From Henriciella sp. (lineage in GTDB: Bacteria > Pseudomonadota > Alphaproteobacteria > Caulobacterales > Hyphomonadaceae), in assembly GCA_021776655.1 (NCBI GenBank), contig JAJFFK010000012.1:21448-85447 (forward strand): a DNA stretch of 64,000 nucleotides. Reading direction: 5' to 3'. Position 1 is the first letter of the stretch, and each line of letters begins with the position of its first letter. The translations under genes and the position numbers were made by a program. The notes below the pieces were generated by a model. That model saw only the letters and a list, made by a program, of their open reading frames with translations, did not search any database and was not told the origin of the DNA. This document shows, piece after piece, positions 53,371 through 63,146 of this stretch.

Positions 53371-54243
53371 TCATCTGCGTTCGAGATAAACCTCGATTTC
53401 ATCGAAATTTTTGATGACAAGATTGAAGCTGCTTTCGTTTCGCATTTTCCCATCATTGGCTGGCATCGGATTAAAGCCATACTGCCTCAAATAGTAAAAT
53501 AGCATTGCTCTTTTAACGCCAACTACGAACTCGCTATTCTCCATCTGATATTCGTACTCGAGGCTTTTGCGCTTATCATCGTCTAACTTAGGGTTGGGGA
53601 TGAAGTGTACATCTACCGTTTCAATCCAACCATCGTCGGGGCGTATGTTGTCCAAAACGATGTCCTGCGCGTCTGCCCTCTCAAACCGTGATAGAACATA
53701 GTCAGAAAACCGGTCCTTCTCCACATTGTATGCCCGTGTATGCCACCTATGGCCATCATATGCCAACGCACGCGGTACAATCCGTTTCTCGATCGCTGGC
53801 GATGCGCTACTGAGTGAAATATACAATGCGGAGATAATTCGCTGTTCTGTAATACCCTTCAAAACAGCTCGGAGCACATCGCTTGAAACTTGACGGCTCG
53901 CGACCACGACGCCAGCAGTTTCATAAGAGTGCGCCAACCACGTACCATCTGAAGACCGTTCTTGAATCAGGTCGCTCACATGGCGGAGGTATTCATATGG
54001 ATTGTCGTCAGTGAGCTGTGGGGCAAATGATTCCGAAGGCACATAGGTTTTTTGCCTAGGATCGTAAATCATGTTCCCAGGAATGAGGTCGGCGTACCCA
54101 TTCAGGTCATTTGTTGCTTGTTGGAGCGAAATTCCAAAGGTGTCTTGGAGCCGCTTACGGCCAACCGCTCTTTCCCAATTCAGACAGAACTCGATGAATT
54201 CCCAGCGCCTTCGAACTACTTCCTTTAGTTGATACTCACCCAT
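53371..54243 (-). CDS. capW: WYL-domain HTH regulator, CapW-like
   Basis: N-terminal wHTH then WYL-like region (ISALYISLSS...IVPRALAYDGHRWHTRAYNVEKDRFSDYVLSRF); divergent to the CBASS genes, as for CapW. Confidence 0.75.
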   Translation of the reverse strand: MGEYQLKEVVRRRWEFIEFCLNWERAVGRKRLQDTFGISLQQATNDLNGYADLIPGNMIYDPRQKTYVPSESFAPQLTDDNPYEYLRHVSDLIQERSSDGTWLAHSYETAGVVVASRQVSSDVLRAVLKGITEQRIISALYISLSSASPAIEKRIVPRALAYDGHRWHTRAYNVEKDRFSDYVLSRFERADAQDIVLDNIRPDDGWIETVDVHFIPNPKLDDDKRKSLEYEYQMENSEFVVGVKRAMLFYYLRQYGFNPMPANDGKMRNESSFNLVIKNFDEIEVYLERR

Positions 54244-54343
54244 GGGTTTCTCCGACTCAATTTTTTTATCTAAGCATATTGACAATTTTTAGTACACTCC
54301 TATTTTATAGGATAGTGCTAAAAAATTTCAGTTTGGGTTGCTT

Positions 54344-55321
54344 ATGAGACGAATTTTGTCCATCGACGGCGGCGGTATTCGCGGGACATTTCCCGCGGCG
54401 TTTCTAGCTGCGCTTGAAGATGATCTCGAGTATCCGATTGGGGCATATTTTGATCTCATCGCTGGCACGTCTACAGGAGGTATCATTGCTATCGCATTGG
54501 CGATGGGCATTCCTGCCAAGGAAGTTCAGATACTCTACGAAGAGCACGGACCAGAAATATTCGATCAGCGAAACTCAGGGGCTCAGGCATGGCTCGCGAA
54601 ATGGTATAGAAAACTACGCTGGGCTGCATGGGGACCAAAATACGAGACTGATGCTCTCGAAAAAGCAATCAGAGATGTGCTGGGCGATAAACGCATTGGG
54701 GACGCGAAAACGCGGCTCATGATTCCATCATGGAATGGGCGCTCCAAAAAAGCCTACGTCTACAAAACTGCTCATCATGAACGTTTGACTACCGACTATA
54801 AAGACCCAGCAATCGATGCAGCTCTAGCTACAGCTGCCGCACCGACATACTTCAGGGAGCATATTACGGCCAACGATGTTGGACTCGTGGATGGCGGACT
54901 TTGGGCGAACAATCCAACCGGATTTGCGGTGATTGAAGCCATATCGGTCTTGGGTTGGCCTGCTGACCAACTCAAAGTGCTGAGCGTCAGCTGTCTGGAA
55001 GACATATTTGAGATGAAACGGGCCTACAGCGCTCTTAGCATCGTTCAAAAAACGGCCGACTTCTTTATGGCCGGACAATCTCACGGCTCGATGGGAATTG
55101 CGCATCTTCTTACTGGCGACCCACATGACAGAAAAGCGATCTGGCGCATCTGCCAACCAGTCCCGGACAAGTTCTTCACTATCGATAACACGGCCCGTAT
55201 TCGCGAGTTAAAGGCTCGTGGCTTCACGGAAGCTCGCACCCAAAAGCCGATTTTGAAGCCGCACTTTTTTGAAAAGCCCGCAGAACCTTTCGTCCCTATC
55301 CACAAGCTAGAAGGATCATAA
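54344..55321 (+). CDS. capV: CapV-like patatin phospholipase (CBASS effector)
   Basis: LSIDGGGIRGTFPAAFLAALE, GTSTGG (GxSxG), DGGLWANNP (DGG). Confidence 0.9.
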   Translation: MRRILSIDGGGIRGTFPAAFLAALEDDLEYPIGAYFDLIAGTSTGGIIAIALAMGIPAKEVQILYEEHGPEIFDQRNSGAQAWLAKWYRKLRWAAWGPKYETDALEKAIRDVLGDKRIGDAKTRLMIPSWNGRSKKAYVYKTAHHERLTTDYKDPAIDAALATAAAPTYFREHITANDVGLVDGGLWANNPTGFAVIEAISVLGWPADQLKVLSVSCLEDIFEMKRAYSALSIVQKTADFFMAGQSHGSMGIAHLLTGDPHDRKAIWRICQPVPDKFFTIDNTARIRELKARGFTEARTQKPILKPHFFEKPAEPFVPIHKLEGS

Positions 55322-55324
55322 AAA

Positions 55325-56563
55325 ATGACCGAAGCATTTCCTCCCCTTACCCACGAAGCTGTCCTTCAGAAGATTGCAGCTGGAATCGACGTTCCACCAG
55401 AAATCTATCAGCAGGTCGTCTCAAGATATCAATCGCTGAGCGGTTGGCTTGAGCGTCCGAACTCAAGCATCAAAGGATATAGTCCCTATGTTGCTCCACA
55501 AGGCTCATTCCTGATTGGTACGGCAAACCGGCCGATATCCGACACCGATGAGATTGATGTTGATCTGATTTGTCGACTAAGTGCGACCAAATCTGAAATG
55601 AGCCAAAAAGACTTAAAACTGTCGGTTGGAAAAGAGGTCATTGCCTATGCGGCGGCCAACAGCATGAATCACAAGCCTGAGAACAAGAGGCGCTGTTGGA
55701 CGCTGAAATACGCGGACCAAAGAAACTTTCACATCGATGTCCTGCCTTGCGTCCCTGACGCTGAAACATATCGCACACGTCTGTCAGAGCATGGACACAT
55801 GGAGCTGGCGGATGATGAGCGTATCACGCAAGAGGCGATCGCCATCACAGATGACACCGAAGCACATTACAACCAAATCTCAGAAGATTGGCCGACCAGC
55901 AATCCCCTCGGATACGCTGCTTGGTTTATGCAGCAGATGGCTGAACTTCTAAGGTTTGAAAAACAGGCACTGTTTGAGCGGGGAAGTTCCTACGCAAAAG
56001 TAGAAGATATTCCTGATCACGCGGTAAAAACAACACTTCAGAAAGTCATTCAACTCCTGAAGCGCCACCGCGACACGATGTTCGCCGATGATCCTGAGCA
56101 TAAGCCCATTTCAATCCTTATCACCACGCTCGCAGCGCTTTCATACAACAATGAAGTTTCGCTGGTTGAAGCGCTTGTTTCCATCCTAGAGAATATGGAC
56201 AAACACATTGAGGAGATCGATGGAGTGAAATGGGTTAAAAACCCAGTGAACCCTGATGAGAATTTTGCAGACAAATGGGTTGAGGTTCGCGCAAAACAGC
56301 AGAATTTCTACAAGTGGCTTGATGCGGTTCGGCGAGACTTTGGTGTTTATATTCGAGCCAGCAAGCCCGCAAGTATTCCCGACGAGCTCACGGCACGAAT
56401 GGGCAAAGCGCTAGTTGCTGAGATTGCAGAAGCTTTTCCGAAGCTGAAGCCAGTAGCACCAACGATCTTGACTGCGCCCGCCATCGTGTCGCGAACGGCA
56501 GAAATGGCCGAGCACGTTCGGCAGCGGGGAACCGAAAGCGCGCCTTGGTGCTCGGAGGTCTAA
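55325..56563 (+). CDS. CD-NTase (cGAS/DncV-like nucleotidyltransferase)
   Basis: QGSFLIGTANRPISDTDEIDVDLIC (GS...DVD) and third acidic residue in FHIDVLPCVPD. Confidence 0.9.
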   Translation: MTEAFPPLTHEAVLQKIAAGIDVPPEIYQQVVSRYQSLSGWLERPNSSIKGYSPYVAPQGSFLIGTANRPISDTDEIDVDLICRLSATKSEMSQKDLKLSVGKEVIAYAAANSMNHKPENKRRCWTLKYADQRNFHIDVLPCVPDAETYRTRLSEHGHMELADDERITQEAIAITDDTEAHYNQISEDWPTSNPLGYAAWFMQQMAELLRFEKQALFERGSSYAKVEDIPDHAVKTTLQKVIQLLKRHRDTMFADDPEHKPISILITTLAALSYNNEVSLVEALVSILENMDKHIEEIDGVKWVKNPVNPDENFADKWVEVRAKQQNFYKWLDAVRRDFGVYIRASKPASIPDELTARMGKALVAEIAEAFPKLKPVAPTILTAPAIVSRTAEMAEHVRQRGTESAPWCSEV

Positions 56564-56566
56564 ACC

Positions 56567-57244
56567 GTGGCCAAATACCCCCGCTTAACCATCCAGCAGG
56601 TTCGCTGCACGCTCAGCTTTTCACAGCCTCTACTCGAGTTTTTCGAAGATGAGGACAACATATTTGCGAAAGGGTGGTACGTCGTCAGTGACGGACCCCA
56701 TGCGGATGGACCTGTTTCAAAGTTCGAAATCTTATGTGTGTTCTCCAGGAATTTCCCAAAACAGGAGCCGATCGTTCTCGAGGTGGGAGGATCATTAAAA
56801 CGAGTCGGCGCCCGTCATATGTATACCAACGGGATGTGTTGCCTATGTGTGTGGGAAGAGTGGCTGGCGAAGGCAAGTGACACTTCTTTCCAGTCGTTCT
56901 GCGATGGCCCGCTACACAACTTCTTTTTAAGTCAGGTCATCTTTGACCAAACTGGCAAGTGGCCATTTGACGAGCGTTCTCACGGCGCGAAGGGAATAGC
57001 CGAAGGGATTGCGAACACACTCGGCCTGGAATTGTCTGGGGTGCAAGCTAATCGTTACACTCGGGCGCTTGCGGCCAAAGAGTTAAAGGGGCACTGGATG
57101 TGCCCTTGTGGATCAGGAAAGAAGCTTCGACACTGTCACATAGATCACATGCGACTATTGCGAGACAAGGTTGGTCGTGGTGAAGCTACGGCGTTACAAA
57201 TACGGTTGAAAGAAGCACTCAAATCAGAGCGTCTGAATGCCTAA
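56567..57244 (+). CDS. E2-like (UBC-fold) CBASS protein fused to a C-terminal SEC-C motif
   Basis: GTG start after GGAGG; RHMYTNGMCCLCVWEEWL resembles a prokaryotic E2 active-site segment; C-terminal CPCGSGKKLRHCH is a SEC-C metal-binding motif. Confidence 0.72.
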   Translation: MAKYPRLTIQQVRCTLSFSQPLLEFFEDEDNIFAKGWYVVSDGPHADGPVSKFEILCVFSRNFPKQEPIVLEVGGSLKRVGARHMYTNGMCCLCVWEEWLAKASDTSFQSFCDGPLHNFFLSQVIFDQTGKWPFDERSHGAKGIAEGIANTLGLELSGVQANRYTRALAAKELKGHWMCPCGSGKKLRHCHIDHMRLLRDKVGRGEATALQIRLKEALKSERLNA

Positions 57245-57313
57245 TTATTGCCAGAAAAAGCGTTACTATCTTGTCTGCTTTTCGTTGGCACTGCATGTTT
57301 ACTTTATGCTGGG

Positions 57314-60300
57314 ATGGAACTCATGAAAACTACACAAGATGGTCTTCGATATTCGGCCACCGATCTAGTAGGCTATTTGAATTGTCAAGCCTTGACGGCT
57401 TTTGATCGTAGCGTTGCAGAAGGCAATCAAGCCGCTCCGAAAGTCTGGAATCCACTACTAGAGGTGCTATGGGAGCGCGGCGCTGAGCATGAAAAGCAAT
57501 ATGTAGATCACTTGAAAGCATCGGGTGTTTCTGTGCGCGAGATTGAGGGCATCGATATTGACCCAGATGCCATTTCCTCAACGCTCGCGGCCATGAGCGA
57601 AGGCGTCGATGTTATTGCTCAGGCCGCCTTGTCGCATGGCGCATGGGTGGGCCGCGCAGACGTTCTCCTTAGAGTGGATGGGACTTCGAAGTTTGGTGAT
57701 TGGGCCTACGAGCCGATTGATACGAAGCTCGCCCGCGAAACAAAAGCGGGTACTGTATTGCAGCTCTGTCTCTACGCTGACCTCCTAAGCGAAATGCAAG
57801 GCGCAGCTCCTGAGAACATGTCAGTTGTTCCGCCCTGGACCGAATTCGAGCCGGAAATTTATCGCTACAATGATTTTGCAGCCTACTTTCGCTACATCAA
57901 ACGCACCTTTGAATATTACATGGCAAGCTCTGAGGACAATCCCTATCCCGATCCAAAGCCTCATTGCGATATTTGCCGCTGGAAGAATTCCTGCGATCGA
58001 CGCCGCCGAGACGACGATCACTTAAGTCTGGTTGCCAATCTATCCAAGGGGCAAACTGTAGAACTTACCGAGCAAGGGGTGACTACATTGGCGGCTCTAG
58101 CCGCGTTACCGATCCCGCTGCCATTCGAACCAACGCGCGGCTCAGCAGCATCTTTAGAAAAGACGCGTGAACAAGCCCGCGTGCAACTCGAAGCACGCGA
58201 AAGCGGAAGCAACGTATATGAGTTGCTGCCGATTGAAGCAGGCTTCGGACTTACATTGCTACCAGAACCGAATGAAGCAGACATCTTCTTGGACTTTGAG
58301 GGCGACCCCTTCGTCGGAGAACACGGGTTAGAATATCTCACGGGCTACGTTTGCAAGGATGAAGTCGATGAGTGGAAATATCACGCAAGTTGGGCTCTGA
58401 GTCGAGCAGAGGAACGGGCGGCGTTCGAGGGCTTCGTAGACTTTGTCATACAGCGCTGGGAACAAAATCCCGGTCTTCATATCTATCACTACGCACCTTA
58501 TGAACCAGCCGCCCTGAAGCGCTTAATGGGACGCTATGGCAGCCGTGAAGATGAAATTGACCAGATGTTACGCGCTGGCTTATTCGTCGATCTTTACAGC
58601 GTGGTGCGCAACGGCATTCGCGCTGGTGTCGAAAGCTATTCCATCAAAAAATTGGAGCCGTTTTTCGGTTATGTGCGTGAAAAACCAATGGATGAAGCCA
58701 ATCTCGCTTTGGCGCGTCTTCAGGCTGACTTGGAGCTCGGAAACCCCGACAAGATCGCTGATGCGGTTAAGGACGATGTGCAGGCGTATAATAAGGACGA
58801 CTGCGTAGCGACGCTTCATTTGCGCGATTGGTTAGAAAGCTTGCGCGATGAAGCCATTGCCGAAGGCGGCACTATCGAGCGACCAGAACTGAGCGACGGT
58901 GACGTTTCTGATAATCTCTCTGAATGGATCGAACGGGTAAATGCATTGATGGCCCGCTTGGTAGAGGGGTTGCCAGATGATCCAGAAGCTTGGAACAGTG
59001 AGCAATTCGCGCATTGGCTACTTGCCAATGTTCTCGACTTTCATCGCCGCGAGAACAAAGCTGTTTGGTGGGAATTCTTTCGGCTCAGAGAATTGTCGGC
59101 TGAAGAGCTTATGGATGAGCGCGCCGGTCTCTCCGGTTTAAGTTTTTCCGCAGAATGTGGCGGCACAGCGCGCGCGCCGATTCATCGATATAACTTCCCG
59201 CCGCAAGAAACAGATATCCACGATAGTGATACCCTTATGCGTGATGGTGGAGACAAGCTAGGCTCAGTTGTCGAAATTTCTGCCGAGTACGGGTTCATCG
59301 ACATCAAAAAACGTCAAGACAGCCGCGCTCTTCATCCGGATGCCATCTTCAAACACAAAGTAATCAGCGGGCAAGTGATGGCCGACGCTCTTATGCGCCT
59401 TGGCGAATATGTTGCCGACAATGGAATAACTGGTGATGGTGACTATCAGACTGCACGCGACTTACTCTTGCGCCTAGGCCCGCGCGACATCAATTTGCCC
59501 CTCATTGAGGATGGTGAGGCTACGCTTGATGCCGCTAAACGCATTGTCTGCGCCATGCCCTCTGGCGTTCTCCCAATTCAAGGACCGCCAGGTTCCGGTA
59601 AGACTTACGCTGGAAGCCGGATGATATGTGAGCTCGTAGCCCAAGGCAAAACGGTCGGCATCACCGCCAACTCGCATAAAGTTATTCGCAACTTGCTAGA
59701 CGGTGTTTGTGAGGCAGCTGAAGAAGATGGAGTCGACCTTCACTGCCTGCAAAAAGCGGCAGAACGGGAAGACAACCAAGCACGGCTCTCATTCACGACG
59801 AGTAATGACGATTTGCTTGGCGGCCTTGGAACTTCGGTACAAGTCGGCGGTGCGACGGCATGGTTTTGGTCGCGGGCCGACGCTCACGCTTCGGTAGACG
59901 TTCTTTTTGTTGATGAGGCTGCGCAAATGTCGCTGGCCAACGTGCTTGCGATTTCTGGCGCTGCGAAAACGATTGTTCTTTTGGGTGATCCCCAGCAACT
60001 TGACCAGCCGGTACAAGGGACACACCCGGACGGTACTGAAGTATCCGCGCTAGCGCACCTATTGGACGGCGAGGAAACGATTGCCGATTATCAAGGCCTA
60101 TTCCTTGAGGAAACATGGCGTCTTCACCCGGACATTTGTGCTTTCACGTCGGATTTGTTTTATGCTGGCAAGCTGGAAGTACGCGAGCACAATGGTCGTC
60201 AAGCAATCCATTCTTCGGGCGAAGTGAACGGTTCAGGCCTTTGGTATCTCCCTGTAGCTCACGAAGGTAACGTCAATGCATCCATCGAAGAGGCAGACGC

Positions 60301-60724
60301 GATTGCCTCTCTTGTCGCGCAAATTTTGAATGGTGAACCGAATTGGACCAGCCGGTTGAATGACTCTCAACCATTGACCCTAGATGACATTCTGGTGATC
60401 ACGCCCTACAACGCTCAGGTCTTTGAAATCCGCCAACGCCTGCCAAACATTCGTGTTGGCACGGTGGATAAATTTCAAGGACAAGAAGCACCAATCGCGA
60501 TTTACTCTACTGCTACCTCAACACAGGCCGACGCACCGCGCGGCATGGAATTCCTCTACAATCTTAATCGATTCAATGTTGCAACTTCCCGTGCAAAATG
60601 TGCCTGTATTTTGGTAACATCACCGGATTTGATGGAGGCCGATTGCCGGACACCTCGTCAGATGCAACTTGCAAATGCGTTTTGTCGATACTCTGAACTT
60701 GCGACACCCCTCGGAGAAAACTGA
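57314..60724 (+). CDS. TM0106-type RecB/Cas4-like nuclease + DEDDy exonuclease + UPF1-like SF1 helicase fusion
   Basis: GRADVLLRV...YEPIDTK...QLCLYADLL (PD-(D/E)xK), cysteines NCQ/CDICRWKNSC (Fe-S-like); FLDFEGDPF...YNKDDC; GPPGSGKTY, VLFVDEAAQM, LLGDPQQLDQP, TVDKFQGQEAPIAIYS, NLNRFNVATSRAK. Confidence 0.88.
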   Translation: MELMKTTQDGLRYSATDLVGYLNCQALTAFDRSVAEGNQAAPKVWNPLLEVLWERGAEHEKQYVDHLKASGVSVREIEGIDIDPDAISSTLAAMSEGVDVIAQAALSHGAWVGRADVLLRVDGTSKFGDWAYEPIDTKLARETKAGTVLQLCLYADLLSEMQGAAPENMSVVPPWTEFEPEIYRYNDFAAYFRYIKRTFEYYMASSEDNPYPDPKPHCDICRWKNSCDRRRRDDDHLSLVANLSKGQTVELTEQGVTTLAALAALPIPLPFEPTRGSAASLEKTREQARVQLEARESGSNVYELLPIEAGFGLTLLPEPNEADIFLDFEGDPFVGEHGLEYLTGYVCKDEVDEWKYHASWALSRAEERAAFEGFVDFVIQRWEQNPGLHIYHYAPYEPAALKRLMGRYGSREDEIDQMLRAGLFVDLYSVVRNGIRAGVESYSIKKLEPFFGYVREKPMDEANLALARLQADLELGNPDKIADAVKDDVQAYNKDDCVATLHLRDWLESLRDEAIAEGGTIERPELSDGDVSDNLSEWIERVNALMARLVEGLPDDPEAWNSEQFAHWLLANVLDFHRRENKAVWWEFFRLRELSAEELMDERAGLSGLSFSAECGGTARAPIHRYNFPPQETDIHDSDTLMRDGGDKLGSVVEISAEYGFIDIKKRQDSRALHPDAIFKHKVISGQVMADALMRLGEYVADNGITGDGDYQTARDLLLRLGPRDINLPLIEDGEATLDAAKRIVCAMPSGVLPIQGPPGSGKTYAGSRMICELVAQGKTVGITANSHKVIRNLLDGVCEAAEEDGVDLHCLQKAAEREDNQARLSFTTSNDDLLGGLGTSVQVGGATAWFWSRADAHASVDVLFVDEAAQMSLANVLAISGAAKTIVLLGDPQQLDQPVQGTHPDGTEVSALAHLLDGEETIADYQGLFLEETWRLHPDICAFTSDLFYAGKLEVREHNGRQAIHSSGEVNGSGLWYLPVAHEGNVNASIEEADAIASLVAQILNGEPNWTSRLNDSQPLTLDDILVITPYNAQVFEIRQRLPNIRVGTVDKFQGQEAPIAIYSTATSTQADAPRGMEFLYNLNRFNVATSRAKCACILVTSPDLMEADCRTPRQMQLANAFCRYSELATPLGEN

Positions 60725-61067
60725 TTGATCATGTTCCGTTTCCATAGCGTCACGTAACCATCTCATCTTAGAATCCTCACACTAGAGGCAAAGTAGCCGA
60801 ATACACCAAATGCCAATGACTGCTTTTGCGCCCGTTCCGGAAGAACGCGCATTTCTCCTTCCGGTGTCAAAGCGGTAGTCAGATCAGTTCTCTAAAGCGT
60901 GTATGAGTAAGCAACATTGGCGGGAGTCGTCGCGCCCATCTCTTGACGCAATATAACAATAGAGGTTGAAGTTATCTCTGACATTCAAAATCACCATCGG
61001 GAGAAACAGAATTGCCTCTGGGGTTGCCGGGGCGGTTCAGAGCTTACGTCAAATACAGAATTGAAAG

Positions 61068-62549
61068 TCAATTACTCAGAAACGAGCTGATGGCATCGAT
61101 TGCAGACGTTGTCCCAACAACGATTCCTGTAGTCGCCAGATATGGCTTGAAGTTCACAGGGGTTGCGTTGTCCCTATTCAAAGCAAGAAACACCGCCACC
61201 CCTGATACTATGATGGCAGATGCAAGAATCTCATCAGTAATTTCACCTACGAATCCGTCATCTTGCAGTTCGTATAGTCGCTTTGTTACGTCTTGTGTGA
61301 GCACTGCATTGCTGAAACCTGAACTATCTATACCGTCAACAACCGCAGCCACTTCTTCAGTCGCCAACAATTCGATGTCGGGATAACGCTGCAGATGTTC
61401 ATAGACTAGCGTTGGGGAGCTTACTGCTTTCAATTGGACTTCGCTAATAGTGTGTCCGTCCACGCAGTACTGCACATCTGCACCAGGGAAATTGGTGTCC
61501 AACATGAGTTCAGCGCTCTCTTCAGCATCATCACTATTGTGGTGATTAACAAATAGCATTTCATGATAGATGCCCTTCGTATTCGACACTACACCCCGCA
61601 ATTGCGCAGGAGATAATCCTCTAATGTAATCTGATAGTTCTTCAGTCGTCGCAGCTTCCAACTCATTTGTTGAGCGTCGTAAGGCCTGCAACACAAGCTC
61701 TTGTTCTGAGTCCCAATGTTGATGCGCTTCTTTGAGCAGGCGTAGAAAGGTTACGGCAACATTCACCGAACTTGCATGGGGAATGGCGGGTCTTCGAATT
61801 GTCTTACGCCGCAGGCGAACCCACACGCGTTTTAACCAGGGCTTCTTTTGCTGACGACCAGCCTTTGGCTTGCGTCTTTCAATTTCGTCAGCGTATTTGG
61901 TCAACACTCGGCATACCTCGAGCAGTTGTTTCTGATATTCTGGATCAAGCGTCTGATCGAAACCAATCGTTACAGAGACTGGCCTCGTGCCGAGAGCGCT
62001 TGAATCAAGATGAGAATTGATTTTAGCAAGCAACGGTTTCAATCCGTCGTGGGCATAGATGCTCAGTTCACTTGAAGTCGGCCCTTCGGGGGCATCTCGC
62101 GAAATTGACTCCAATGGACGGATCAATTTGTCGACGCTGAAGAGTATTTCGTCTTCAAACTGATGTAATTCTTCAAGCTTCCTTGTTCTTCGGTGGACCT
62201 TGCGGCGCACTGCCATAGTTGCTGTCAAGCCCGCTGCAATTCCGATTGCCGGAAGAAGAAGGGCTCCTGCAGCCATGCCACCCCCGACAAGTCCTCCGAT
62301 CCAAGCCAACGTCGCACTGGTCGCTGCCGCCCCGCTCAAACTCCCTATTGCAGTGCCGGTGCCAGCGGCACCCAAAGTAGATACCAACCCCCACACGGTA
62401 GCTGTTGTCGCCACGCCAGTTATTTTCGCAATCGCTATGTTTGCCGCCAGTCGAACTTTCTTGACGCGATCGCTCGGGGTTTGTGTGATCGCTGCGACGA
62501 CACCAAATAAGGCCTCCCGAATTTCGATTAGCTCGTCGATATGACTCAC
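61068..62549 (-). CDS. Hypothetical protein: glycine-zipper membrane hairpin + REase-like C-terminal region
   Basis: GTG start at 62547-62549 after AAAGGACGG; hydrophobic Gly-rich block (GTGTAIGSLSGAAATSATLAWIGGLVGGGMAAGALLLPAIGIAAGL); later YHEMLF...PGADVQYCVDGHTISEVQLKAV. Confidence 0.6.
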   Translation of the reverse strand: MSHIDELIEIREALFGVVAAITQTPSDRVKKVRLAANIAIAKITGVATTATVWGLVSTLGAAGTGTAIGSLSGAAATSATLAWIGGLVGGGMAAGALLLPAIGIAAGLTATMAVRRKVHRRTRKLEELHQFEDEILFSVDKLIRPLESISRDAPEGPTSSELSIYAHDGLKPLLAKINSHLDSSALGTRPVSVTIGFDQTLDPEYQKQLLEVCRVLTKYADEIERRKPKAGRQQKKPWLKRVWVRLRRKTIRRPAIPHASSVNVAVTFLRLLKEAHQHWDSEQELVLQALRRSTNELEAATTEELSDYIRGLSPAQLRGVVSNTKGIYHEMLFVNHHNSDDAEESAELMLDTNFPGADVQYCVDGHTISEVQLKAVSSPTLVYEHLQRYPDIELLATEEVAAVVDGIDSSGFSNAVLTQDVTKRLYELQDDGFVGEITDEILASAIIVSGVAVFLALNRDNATPVNFKPYLATTGIVVGTTSAIDAISSFLSN

Positions 62550-63146
62550 GATCCGTCCTTTCGACGCACGTTGAAAGAAACTGAACCCGCTTGCAACAAG
62601 CATATTCGTGGCCCCGCATTGCGGCAGGGTCGGTAATTTAAACAATGGTGTCAAATACGATCGGATTTGGAAACTGAAATCGTGAGGCTGGTTGTTGGTC
62701 AGCCAATGTCCGAGTTTCTACAAACCCGCCAATTACACGCCGGCCCAAGGCCAGCTAGAACGGGCCAATCTCAGTCCTAGCCACAGTGCCCGGTCAACGT
62801 CTCAGTTGTTCCCGATACCCGCCGCTCGAACCGGCCCGGATGCTCTGGAGCAGATCAAAACATACGATGCGTGTGAATGAGGACCAGTGACTTGATCTGA
62901 CAGCTATCCCGAAATAGAGTCTCCTAAGGGTCGAAAGGCCCGAAAGCGTACAATGTACTCGACAGGTAATATCGCGACCGCAACTCCTGTGACCGCGGCC
63001 TAACTAGATCTGATGTTTCGTCCTTACACGCATCGGTTTGATGCATAGGGTGTGATACCCTCTTTACTAATCCACTATCAAGAATTTACGCTTCGATCAC
63101 TGATGCCATGGTCAAAACATGTAGTTCATGCCCCCACACTCAGAAC

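Noticed and set aside
57314-58030. Cas4-like N-terminal domain suggesting a CRISPR locus
   Set aside because: No Cas1/Cas2 or repeat-spacer array in the window; the domain belongs to a TM0106-type helicase fusion.
60725-61067. Possible small RNA or gene between the helicase and the glycine-zipper gene
   Set aside because: No convincing ORF, hairpin series or known RNA motif by eye.
50360-63060. Shared 14-mer tgcatagggtgtga near 50362 and 63043 as possible island direct repeat
   Set aside because: Too short and no surrounding similarity or recombination hallmarks.
62650-63140. Possible degraded mobile element between the glycine-zipper gene and deaminase
   Set aside because: Region lacks long ORFs and looks decayed, but no inverted repeats or transposase fragments could be identified.
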